Origin: Bimastos eiseni
Lineage: Eukaryota; Annelida; Clitellata; Crassiclitellata; Lumbricidae
Length of the DNA: 64,000 nt
Assembly (NCBI GenBank): GCA_959347315.1
Contig: OY365810.1
Location: 32,083,083 to 32,147,082, forward strand
Reading direction: 5' to 3'
Below are positions 12,195 through 24,800 of the stretch, piece after piece. The position numbers and the translations under genes were made by a program. Under the pieces are notes generated by a model. The model was not told where the DNA came from, did no database searches, and saw only the letters and a list, made by a program, of their open reading frames with translations. Numbering within the stretch: the first letter of the stretch is position 1; the number at the start of each line of letters is the position of its first letter.

Positions 12195-14719
12195 CCGTTT
12201 CATTTCCTGTTTAATTATCATGTATCGAAATGTTTTGTCCCGCGTGGCGTAAACAGTGAGTTTACGCCATCAGTGAGGTTGTCTATGAATTTCAGTATAT
12301 GGTGATTTTCTGTCTTTTATGATCTGTAAATATTTAGGTATACAGTTTGATAGAATAACACAGCTGTGCCACAGTTATCGACATATCAACTTAGACGTAA
12401 TGACTTTCATGCAGTTTAAAATCAATTTAGCTAAATGATGATGGGTTAAATTTGGTCGCATATGTACCATGTAGTGCTAACGATCTCAGTTTCTCAGTCT
12501 CGGCATACGAAGGCGAATGGCCGCCTCATCCTCTCATTAACACTGTGCCACCAGGATGGTGAATTTCTATCTGAATTCGATACGAGACGCACGTATCGCA
12601 GGCACTTTAAAATAACTACTTACGTATTTGGTTAATGGGACTTCCAGCAAAGCCAACCACTCTAGTGCTAACTAGCCCTGTCACCTACGCTGGTTTGAGC
12701 ATACGTCCCATGCACCTTAATACTTGAGGTTGCCGATTCGTCTCTCGATGATGTCTTATTCAAGAGATATGACTCTGAACCACGGTCTACATAATTATGA
12801 CGACGTAATATGGTGAGAAGCCCGATAATAATAATAATCTCATCCGCCCAATTCATTGAAGGGCGACAGAGTAGAGGCCATAAATATTGATTGATTGATT
12901 GATTGATTGATTGAGGAACCTCACTATATACATGATATATACAATTATCAAATTGCGAAGGTGAGGCACGAGAGTTAAGTGGCTAAGAAGTGAGTGTAGA
13001 CGTTTTATCTTATAGCGATTGTAAAATAATATACGGTTGCTATATAACCAGATTAATTGGTATAAATTAGTGTGTTGCTGATGGCAAGGTCAATCAATCA
13101 ATTGACTACCGAGCTGACTGATCAACTGTACAATCCGAGAAAACAGCGAAGAAATACTCTCACAGATAACCTGCAACGCCTTGCTAGTCATCGTACAAAA
13201 TTAATTGACTCTTCGCTCTATAGCAGCTGAAAAATAGCGATGTGGACGATGCTCAGCTAACGAGCGCCTCTGTTGGCCTCACCGAAGGGCGGTGCTATAC
13301 AAGTCTCAAATAACCATAAAAATATAATTAGGTCTACTTCGCCGATGATTTTTCTCATGCATATGAGAGCGTTTTTCTTTCCTGTCTTTCAGCTTCGTGT
13401 TCAGTCGGGGGTCTGAATGTGGGATTGTCGGTGGGTCGGTTGGTGGGTCGGTAGGTGGGTCGGTCTAATTCTTCTCTGGTGCACGTGTTCAAGAAGTCGA
13501 TTTTTCGAGACTAAATGGTCTAACGAAGAAAATCTCCAATTTTTGAACCCTGTGGGTTGTTGCAAGATGTGTCAATTATTGCCCGCTCGCCCCACGTGTT
13601 GGCCCCGACGAGCCACTAAATTGGATTCTGGACTCATAAATCAGAAGCGATTCGGCGGACCTGGATTCTGAAGCAAGAAAACTTTGTCCCCTGTCGATGT
13701 TTCACACATGGTTCACTGAATATAGAGCCCATCAAGTTCCAGAGTCGAGGATAAACCAGAAGAACCCACAGGAGGTCGACACGTATTCCGAAATCAATAA
13801 ATCTGTCGGAAGTGGTCTGGGAACTGGATTCTTTTGATTTCGAGATTAAATTGGTGAAGACGTTCTCATTGTGGAGGCTCGTGCGACCTCAACAGCCACC
13901 AATGGCCACACTTTTACGAATAACATACATGTATATATGTTTTGTCCATGTAGATTAGTCTGTTAATGATCTGGATCATGTATGTAGCGAAGTCCATCAA
14001 CCAATCAATGAATATATACATATATGATATAGCACAATATATATATATATAATATACAGTATTACTTATAAATAAGTATATATTATATAAGCCTTGTCCT
14101 CATTTGTCAGATTGTCATAAAAAACAGATTTCTCAGATACAAAATAGACATAGAGAGAAACAGAAGCAAACATACGCGTATAGCCAGATAAAAACAAAGA
14201 TGAGACACAAACACACACAAAATAGACAGACATATTTTTACGAGATCCGTTTGAATCTTGAAACTGGATCAGTAGAGGCGCAGAGAAATGGGGAGAGAAA
14301 GTGGGTTAAGAGACAAGGCGTGAGAGGGAGACAGAAGGGGCGAGGACGTTAGATAAGCGGATTGGAGCAGAACTAAATAGGACTTCGGCAGCGACTGACT
14401 TTATATGAGTCCTTAACCATTGATGTGTCTATAGTGATAAGCTGTGTTATTATAAAATTAAAGAGTTATAGAAGTAACAAGATAAGGGAAGAGAGAAAGA
14501 TAGGGTGAATGAGAAATAACCCCAAACATACTTAAGAGAAGAAAGAAGGAAGCAAGAGGATGCTTAGGAATAAAGAAAGAAAGGAGGTAAGGAAGGAATG
14601 CAAGACACGAAGCAGGAAAAAAACGAAAGAAAGAAAGGTGGACAGGAAAGGAAAGACAGGAAATGGTTGACTGAAAGGATAAAATGAAGGATGTAATAAA
14701 GGATGGCGAAAACCCGAGT
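12195..14719. other. Intergenic, low-complexity rich
   Basis: No supportable gene. There is a 10-bp stem, 5-base loop palindrome at 12245-12269, (TTGA)n at 12886-12913, a GGTGGGTCGG run at about 13425-13465 and (TA)n near 14035-14055. A purine-rich stretch (GAAAG/GGAAG words) covers about 14540-14700. Confidence 0.5.
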
Positions 14720-15047
14720 GGGACGTGGTGCATCCCTTCGCAGTATGTCCTGTACCTTGCAATTGAAGGGTCGCACGTTCGAGCCCACCTCAAGTCACTG
14801 AGTAGCGATTACCGACCTTGGACAAATTGACGACTCATAATTGCCTGTGATGAAGGCTATGGAAAACCACCTCACTCATCTTATCCTCGGGTGGCGTAAA
14901 GCCAACGAGCCTGCCTTCGGGCAGATAAGAGAACTCATCATCATCATCGTCATCGTCATCGTCATCATCATCATCATCATCATCTTCATTACCATCATCA
15001 TCATCATCATCTTCATTACCATCATCATCATCATCATCATCATCACA
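14720..15047 (+). mobile_element. tRNA-like SINE with CAT/ATC trinucleotide tail
   Basis: A Pol III B-box-like sequence, CGTTCGAGCCC, lies at 14776-14786. It is followed by a body ending in GCCTGCCTTCGGGCAGATAA and an (ATC/ATCGTC)n tail at about 14938-15047. That is the layout of a SINE with a simple-repeat 3' tail. The A box is not clear, so the 5' boundary is approximate. The poly-Asp and poly-Ile ORFs over the tail are artefacts of the trinucleotide repeat. Confidence 0.65.
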
Positions 15048-15300
15048 GAAAGGCACGAAGGAAGAAAATAAAATAATAAAAGAGGAAAGAATGAAGGAAA
15101 AGCCGAAAGTGAAGAGAGAAGGAATGCCTGAGCGCGAAGAGGACGAAAGAAAAGAGTGATTTAGTGAGAAAGAAAGAAAAGGAGAAAAAAAGAAAGATAA
15201 GAAATTAAGGCAGAATGGAAGGAAAACATGAATGAATGACGGAATGAAATATCAATGTAAGAGATGAATAAAAGAAAGAAGGAAGGGGGAAAGGTGATTT
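15048..15300. repeat. Purine-rich low-complexity tract
   Basis: Dominated by GAAAG, GGAAG and AAAGAA words just downstream of the SINE tail. It ends about 300 bp upstream of the ACSBG TATA box. Confidence 0.6.
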
Positions 15301-15602
15301 ACTAGTGAACAGAAAAACGGATGTCATGCACGTGATAGTCTCAACCTGGTTTTCAAACCCACTTGTCCTCCCGCCTTAATTCTACACTCTGCTAATGTCT
15401 CAATTTAATTGGTTCGATTTATTCAGCGACCTCTGACCTCGCAGCAACGACGGCAGAACATCGCGAAAAGAACAGCTGATGAAAGCATGCGTCTTGTGTG
15501 TACCCACTGTCTACGTGCATTCTATAAACGTCTCTGAGTGTTTATTGTTCGTCGTGGCAAAGGCTAAGAGCGTAAATATGGAACACCACTCCATCGGAAC
15601 TC

Positions 15603-15822
15603 TATAAAAGACTCAGATTTTACGACAACCAAAGTAGTCAGTCATTGACAACGTCAGCAATCAATGAGATAACCGCTGCGTAGGATATCAGGCTGGTTAC
15701 CCGACTGAGACGCGTTCTTTTGAAGTAGTCGTAAGGATCAGCCGTTGAGATATTATTTTGGCTTGATAAGAGAACCAATAGGAAGCACTTAATCTGAGGA
15801 GAGGGAAGAGGCTAAACCGATA
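15603..15822 (+). promoter_or_regulatory. TATA box, leader and minimal uORF of the ACSBG gene
   Basis: TATAAAAG at 15603-15610 is followed by an initiator-like TCAGTC at 15638-15643, a little farther than usual. The resulting leader of about 180 nt contains a three-codon upstream ORF (ATG AGA TAA, 15664-15672). The main ATG at 15823 has A at -3. TATA position, uORF and ATG are read directly; the start site is inferred. Confidence 0.5.
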
Positions 15823-18800
15823 ATGTTGTCTAAAACAGCAAATGCACAAAACGGGTTCAAGTCAAAGGGAAGCTTAATCCTGAACGGTTCAACCATTAAG
15901 ACAACGGAAATCATCGCAAATGGAAAGATAAGATCGAAGAACCAGTATTTTCAGTGTCTCATCAAGAGTAAGTACAACGTTCTTTGTAGAGCAATATAAA
16001 TCTGCGAACATTTCTCACGTCAGAGGACCAACTTATTCACTGGCGCTAAACCAAGTGCATAATAAATGAATTCTTATTCACCACAGAAAATAAACGTCAG
16101 ACATTAGTATTTAATAATTATATTCATTATTGTCTTGCGCTAATACATTATGTTTGCGCATTAACAATGGGTTAGTGATTATGTATATAGTTGTATATTA
16201 TATACATAATAATGCAACATGCTTAAGCTGATTGTGTAGTTTTAAAACACGATGACGACATATTAAATTATCTTACAGCTGAGTCTGAATGTCTACGAGG
16301 GAAATTATTCAAATGAATTGCAATTACACTACTACCAGCACATTACTGTAAATTCATATTGAGCGTGAAGTTACTTGCTACAACGTCCTGACACTTACTG
16401 TGACCATCTGAATGGCCGAGAGCTCGACTCCTCAGCAATAGTGTTATGTAATGCGAATGTTATGTTCTGGTCATCCAGGTCTCGACTTCAAAGTTTTGCC
16501 AGCAGATGAAGTCTGGACTTGTGACAAGCAGATGCCGGTCAAGCTGCGATGTCCATCCGATCGCTCTGTCTCCTCTCCATCCTCCTCCTCCTGCTCCTCG
16601 TCAGCAACAGCAGCAGCTTCTCCGATTTCTGTGATGACTGTATTTGTCAACACGGTCGAACGCTTTGGAACACACACTGCACTCGGTCTGTTGCAACTCA
16701 TCAGACACCTTTCGATTTCTTTTATTCAATTTTTATATGAAGTTTTGGGCTTTGCAATTCAGTGCTAGGATTCAATAATGCACAGCGACTTAATCGTAAA
16801 TGCAATGGAACATTTATATAGCATCCCTCAAACGCTTAACGGCGAATACGACCCAAGTCACTCCTATTTATGTATCCGGCTATTTATATAGCGCCAAAGA
16901 AGTAACCTTCCAAAGGCGCTAAATTACTGATCTATTATCAGTAATAATTAACAGATGAAATCGACTGTAGAAGAATCATTTCAGTATCGCTATTGAAGTT
17001 CGTTGATGAGATAATAGTCGCCTAATAATAGTTCAGTTAACGTGTTTAAACCTAGTAATTGTAATTATATGTTCATGCAGTTGATTAGCATAACATCCAT
17101 GCCACCTGTCAGCCGTTCCACGCGTGTGCGTGGGACCCCCCACATGTGACTTTTTCAGTTTACCTTGCAGAGTTTTGTTAACTGGTGTACATTACGCGTG
17201 GTAATGACGCTTGACAGCATATGTAGGCCGCACACAGAGCGCCTCTTCGTAGATATCTTGAAGGGGCGCTATATAAATGCTCGAATACATAAATTCGCGA
17301 ATACATTGTGCGATTGACATTTGTAGCTACTAAGGTGGATGGGAAGTGGAAGACTTGGACATTCGAAGAATACTTTGACGATGTTATATGTGCGGCCAAG
17401 TCACTGATCGCTGTAAGTTCGATTCGCTCTTTCTTTTATGAACTAGCGAAAGTGGTAATTTAATTTAAATTTAATTTACACTTGCAATTTAAATAGCTCA
17501 TAAGATATCGTTTCGTGTGATTTAGCCTTTAAAGAATTGGTCGGCCAACATTACTAGCTTTAAAATATGTCACAACATCATGACATAAGATGTGACGATG
17601 TCCATGAAGCTTTGCCGAAATATGATAAAAATATAGGTGCTTCGTTCAGTGGCGAGTTTATAATTATTACAATTATGTTTAAAAATGATAGGGAGCCCTC
17701 ATTGGACTCATTGATGACACTGGACTCATTGGTGTGATTGGTCACACTGGTCGCATTTTTGTAATTGGTTTCATTGTTCAGTTGGTCTTATTTTCCTAAT
17801 TGGTTTCATTGTTCAATTAGTCTCATTTTCTAATTGGTCGTATTGACCTCAGTGGCGCGTTTACCTATAGACGCACTAGGCGCGCGCCTAGGGCCCCCAA
17901 ATTTGAGGGGCCCCAAATGATGAAAATATTAAATATAAAGTAACATCTCAGGTTCCTCCAAATGAATAAAAACATCTCATACAAAATAATATCTCAGGGG
18001 TCCAAATTAAATGAAAATATTAAATACAAAATAACATATTAGGGGCCCCCAAAAGAGTGAAAACATTTCATACAAAATGACATATCACGAAGCCCCCAAG
18101 TGAATGAAAAGATTAAACATCACAGGAGGCTCCCAAATGAATGAAAACATTAAATACAAAATAACATCAAAGAGGCCCCCAAATGAATAAAAACATCTCA
18201 TAAAAAATAACATCTCAGGGATCCCAAATAAATGAACATATTAAATGCAAAATAACATAACGGGGCCCCAAAATGAGTGAAAACATTTAAAACAAAATGA
18301 CATATACAATAGAGCAGCTCAGGGGCCCACAAATGAATGAAAACATAATACAAAATAACATATGATAGACCCCAAATGAATGAAAATGCTAGACACAACA
18401 TATCAGAGGCCGCCAAATGAATGAACACATTTCATACAACATAACATCTCAGGGGCCTCAAATGAAAGATAACATTTCTTACGAAATAGCATGTCACACG
18501 TTTGAAATATATTAAATTTAGTAAATTTTCTATTTCTGCAGCTAAGCATTTACATGACAAGTGTATTGTGGTAAATCATAATTGCTTTAATAATGTCAAT
18601 ATCAATGTCAGCTCGGTTAGCTGTGTTGGTAAGAGCGAAGACAGCGTGTTATGAGCCTCTTCGCTTCCAGAAGTTGGCTCACTGTTTAATTGAGTGAAAT
18701 GTTTAAATAAAGTTGCGTATTTCGTTATTTTATGTGATGACGTGGCGTCACATATCTCAGACCCACCCTTCTTCGTCGCAAATCGTCACAGATGTATGAC

Positions 18801-21800
18801 CCTTACCATAGGTGCGTGACGTCATTTATAGACGGCCCCTCAAACTCAGTGTACAAATTCAGAAGGGCCCCAAAAATGTTTGCGCCTAGGGCCCGTTATT
18901 AGTAAACGCGCCTCTGATTGTAGTGAGGTCCACTGCTCTGATTTGTCTCATTAACGTCTGTCAGTGGAGTGAGTGGCCGCTGTCACTGCTACTTCTTTGC
19001 CTTTGCTTCCACTGCTGCTGCTGCCTCTACTACTATTGCTGCTAATATTATTATTTCATCATCATTATTACCACTATCATTAAGCAACGGTTAGGTGCCA
19101 AAGTATTGAAACTATGACACCTTATTCCAGAAGGGGATTAGCCGAAATGTGTGCGAATTATAATAATAGATATTATCATAATTGAATTATGATTTCAGAT
19201 TGGTATGCAGCCGTTCGACGGAGTGGGTATCATTGGGTTCAATTCTCCAGAATGGTTCATCGCAGACATCGCAGCCATTTTTGCCGGGTTAGTAGTTAAT
19301 TGCTTGTTTTGAGCTTTAAGTAGTTAGGTCCTCGATGTAGACCTTTAGTTATTATAGAAATATCGAGAGCGTTGAATACTCAAGCAGAGTTTTAGCGTTT
19401 AGTAAATATTATGCATCGATGCATGAATGCATGTGAACATTTAAAATACGATGTTTTTTATGCGTATCTATGTTAGTACATAATGTCTATGTAAGTATTC
19501 ATTTGTTAGTTAGTAAATTATTGAAAGATTAGGTAATTAGTCAATTAAGGTTGCTTCGCTCATGAAATGATGACGCTGTCTCTTCCTTTTCATTTGTATT
19601 TTACTATCTTCCGCGTTCTTTCTCTCTGATGCTCACAAATTAGGCTGCTGCTGGTGAAGGTGGTGGGAGTGGTGGTGGTGGTGGTGGTGGCGGTACTGTT
19701 GCTATGGTGACGGGAAACGTGTGTATCGGTGAATCCTATTATAGGGGCCTGGCGACTGGTTTCTACTCAACCAATTCAGCGGAGGCTTGTAAGTTCGTTG
19801 CTTTGAATGCTGACTGTTCGGTGATCGTCGTCGAAAACGACCTTCAACTCCAGAAGATCCTTAGCGTGAGAGCACAACTTCCGAGACTCAAGGCCATCGT
19901 CCAGTACAAGGGAAAGGTCAAGGCCGCCTACGATAACGTCTACACGGTCAGTCTTGCATACGCTCGCATTCTGTCTGCTGATAGGCCATGATATATTATA
20001 TATATATATAGGCTATGGTTAGAACATATCATTGGATTGTAAAGGCCTTTTGTTCGTTCCGCGCATGCGCGGTGCTATACTGCTCAATTTATTAAACCAT
20101 GTTTCGGCCCATTAATAGGTTTAGACATCTTCGTAGGAACTGGAGCTATAGAGTCTCTCAAGATTTCTCTTTCCCTGTTTTTGAAAATGTCTGGAAATGA
20201 CATAGGTCTGGGGTGCTTCTGAATGTCTTGGTTTCGTTTCATGCATTTATAAATACAATGTTATTAAAATTACCGAAGACGCCAAGTGACCTGCGTAAAA
20301 TGCTTGAATATCAGCTGACATTATAAGACATTCATGTACACATGTACATGTAGCCTACCTGTACACATGTACACACGTACATGCAGGTAACGAACCATCA
20401 TCGGTGACTAATAATATCCAAACGTGTATTTTATCTAGACATTTAATATAACGCCTTCAGGTGTCTCAATAAACGGTGCTGACTGATGCTAAAGTGAATT
20501 AAATACTTAATTGCTATCACTTTCGTGTCGTATGAACAAAGCAACAACCTATAACGCGCCAATAAATCCTACCAATGTATTCGTAAAATTAGTCGACCTA
20601 GAGAGAAAGTGGTCAGTATGTTGGAAGATATGTGTGGATAACTTAGAAGAGAGACCAAGGTTGGTATATTAGTCTATGCATATTTGCACACGGCGGTTAA
20701 CTGCCCCACTGTTCGAACCCTTACGGTGCCAGTCTCAAGCTCGGAGAAAGGAGGAGGGCAGCGACAATTATCCTCGTAATGACACAGTTGCGTTAAACAG
20801 CGACTTACCAACAAAGCACGCGGAGCAATTAACTTATGTGGCTGTGAGTATGGTTGCGTGTACGTCTAGGTGTTTGTGTGTATGCTTGTTCACGTGGATA
20901 TGTTTGTGCGTATTGTCGACACAGTGGGAGGCATTCATGAAGTTAGGCGAAGGAGTTCCAGATGAAGAGTTGAAGAGTCGAATCGAAAGACAACGTTGCA
21001 ACCAGTGCTGCACTCTCATCTATACGGTACGACAACAACATTAACATTGCTACATAACATTATTAATCAATTAAAATTAATAAGTTGTATGATACATTGC
21101 CTGTTTCATCATTCACCATGCATCTATGTTTAACATATGTTGATAGTATTATTACTTATATTATTATTGCTATTATTATTACCATTTTTTATTAGTATCA
21201 CTGTTATTGATGTTGCTAATGTTATTTTATATAAATATATTATACATATATATTTATCTTCGTTTAATAGACAAACAGCCACAAACTGACACACCGCAAT
21301 TAGCTACGGAAGATGAAAATCGGTTGTATAGGACCGGAGTTCTGTTCAATTCTAATTTATCTGTTCGCCGAAGCTTTATTCTTATTAACAGCTCTTATTA
21401 GTATTAATAGCTTTTATTAGTATTAATAGCTTTTATTAGTATTAATAGCTTTTATTAGTATTAATAGCTTTTATTAGTATTAATAGCTTTTATTAGTATT
21501 AATAGCTTTTATTAGTATTGATAGCTCAGCTTAGATATGCTTCAAATACCAAATCATGCATTCATATTCGACATAGACAAGTAATCACGCTTTAATGTCT
21601 TTGCCTTATTAAAATACTAAGCGATGAACTTTATATATAAATAAGGGACTTGTATTTACGCTCCTAGCGGTCAACATGTTAAATCTGTGCAGTTCAATGA
21701 GTTCATGTAGAATAGGACTTGTGACCCAAACTGGAAAGGGTGATCTTTAATTTGAACAGCGTTGATGTATGTATTGTGTCTCTTTTATCACAGTCTGGAA

Positions 21801-24800
21801 CAGTGGGAAATCCGAAAGGAGTGATGCTAAGTCATGACAACGTAAGTCACTAACGATGCATGGAAACCATTTCTCAGCTCTACCTGAGAGATACTCGTGT
21901 TTCAATCCATTATTTTATGTCGCCATTTAGAAATCTATAAAATTGCAAATACAATTTTCTATAGCGCCCTTTAAGGGAGCTAGTGAAAAGAGGAGCGAGC
22001 ACTTTTCTGCAGAGACCTTTTATTCGATATCGTCAATATGCTATGACTTTGTCAAGGATGTCTTAAGTAAGATTCGTTAATTATTGCTTGCTAATAGTCG
22101 ACCTCCGTCTTCTGTTCTAGCAATTAGAAATCCTCTTGCAAGTTGAGCGACGATAAGCAGCTGTATGGCCCCCTATACCTATGCAGTCTGAAAGAAAGTC
22201 TTCTTAATTGAGAAGTAACATCGTACACAATGATACACTGTATAACATTCAATATAGCTGATATTACTAAGACAGGCGCTTATAAATATAATTTAACAGT
22301 GAGACACTTTTGTTGGCTTATACTTTAGTTGGCTTATTCTTGCGTTGACTTACACTTTAGTAAACTTGTTCTCTAGTTGACTTATACTTCAGTTGACCTG
22401 TATTTTAGTTGACTTGGAGTACAATACATGCGGCAGAAAAGGTGGCAATAAGAGATGGCAACGAAGTAATCGTCAGCTATCTGCCTCTGAGTCACATCGC
22501 CGCTCAGATCCTCGACATCTTTCTTCCACTCATTTACGGACTGTCCGTCTACTTCGCTCAACCAGACGCCATGAAGGTCAGCGATTCACATGTCTCCATC
22601 CTACATCGCCGTTTTTTTTATTGAATGTGAACCCCGCATTAAATATCCAAGTGAGTAATTAAGGTTATATATGTATATATAAGGTTCTTTAATTGGCCAA
22701 TGCGGACAGGATTTGGGTGAAACACAGGAAAATAATGAATAAGAAAGACAAGTGAAAAAGCAGTCAAGACAGGGAAGGGAGAGGAGTAGAATGATAGGGG
22801 AAGCAAGAAAGGAAGTTTGCAAGAATGCGAAAGAATAGGAAGTCAATGATATTGTGCATGGATATATATATATATATAAATGTATATATGGGTGTGTGTG
22901 TATGTGTGTGTGTAGATGTGCGTGTAGGTGTGTGTGCGTGTGTGTGTGTGCTGAGCATTGCGTAGTTCATCTGACGATTGCCTCGAAGTTGAATTCATTA
23001 TGATGTGTGACGTTTTTCGAAGGAATCTTTGAGGGATAGTCTCAGAGAGGTTCGACCGACCATCTTTCTTGGAGTTCCCAGAGTGTGGGAGAAGATGGCC
23101 GAGAAAATGACGGCGGTCACTAGGAAGAGCGGACACGTGAAGCGCAGCCTGATGCAGTGGTCTAGGCAGATCGGACTCAAGGGGAACCTGTCGACGATGA
23201 ACGGGTAAATTGTCTTGAGCTACATAAGTGGAAGTAGTGTTATTACTTCTGGGTGTGCTCCATAGTCATCATGTACACATGCTCAGCTCTTCACTTTCTT
23301 GACTTCGGATTAAGAAACGTGATCGCCATGTTGAGGAATCTATCACCGCCTACAATAGCTGCCACGATGTAGACCGCCTGAGTCTGAATAACTGGCTTCC
23401 ACTTATTAATGCGCTGGATTATCCCCCATTGAACTCGAATTAAATCACATGCAAAAGACCTTGTAGAATAGGTATTATTGTACACTCTTCGTACCAAGTG
23501 ACACTTTATATAGCTTTTAGTACTCTCAGAATTACTGTATACCCTTCTCTGAAAACATTGGTGAGTTTGCGTGTTGACTTCCTCATTCATTCCTTTCTTC
23601 CTTCCTTGGTTTGACTACCTCTTCGCTTGTTATTCTCATTCATTAGTTGTCTGCGTGTCACTCAATATGCGACTTTGTGTTGCGTTCAATGTAGGGGCTC
23701 GATGCCTGTGGGTTGGTCGTTGGCTCAGCTGCTCGTCTTCCGTAAGGTCCGTCTGGCGTTTGGCCTTGATCGATGTCGTCACTGCTTCTCAGCCGCCGCT
23801 CCAATCATGAGGGACACGCTCGAGTTCCTCGCCAGCGTCAACATACCAATCATGGAAATCTTTGGAATGAGTGAAACCACAGGTCGGTCTTTATCTAGCT
23901 ATCTATGTATCTGTCTGTCTATCTATCTATCTGTCTGTATGTCTGTCTCTCTATCCATCTATCTACCTATCTACCTACCTATCTACCTATCCATCCATCC
24001 ATCCATCCATCCATCCATCCATCCATCCATCCATCCATCCATCCATCCATCCATCCATCCATCCATCCATCCATCCATCCATCCATCCATCCATCCATCC
24101 ATCCATCCATCCATCCATCCATCCATCCATCCATCCATCCATCCATCCATCCATCCATCCATCCATCCATCCATCCATCCATCCATCCATCCATCCATCC
24201 ATCCATCCATCCATCCATCCATCCATCCATCCATCCATCCATCCATCCATCCATCCATCCATCCATCCATCCATCCATCCATCCATCCATCCATCCATCC
24301 ATCCATCCATCCATCCATCCATCCATCCATCCATCCATCCATCCATCCATCCATCCATCCATCCATCCATCCATCCATCCATCCATCCATCCATCCATCC
24401 ATCCATCCATCCATCCATCCATCCATCCATCCATCCATCCATCCATCCATCCATCCATCCATCCATCCATCCATCCATCCATCCATCCATCCATCCATCC
24501 ATCCATCCATCCATCCATCCATCCATCCATCCATCCATCCATCCATCCATCCATCCATCCATCCATCCATCCATCCATCCATCCATCCATCCATCCATCC
24601 ATCCATTTATCTATCTATCTATCTATCTATCCATATATCTACCAATCTACCTACCAATCTACATACCTACATGTACCTACCTACCTTCGTGCACACATAC
24701 GTACATACATTAAAGGAACTTCATTGTCCAACCCTCTTCTATTATGCATAAGTTTCTGTTAATCATTTGCATAGATGACCATTTGCATTTTTCTTTGTTC

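Noticed and set aside
14835..15071. Poly-Asp and poly-Ile ORFs
   Set aside because: They are the trinucleotide tail of a SINE.
18605..18680. tRNA-like sequence (TAGCTGTGTTGGTAAGAGC resembles an A box and D arm)
   Set aside because: No matching anticodon arm, T arm or acceptor stem; it lies inside a transposon.
23627..24762. Very long ORFs of repeated IHPS or MDGW units on both strands
   Set aside because: They are translations of the perfect CCAT array, which has no stop codon in any frame; only 23695-23882 is a real exon there.
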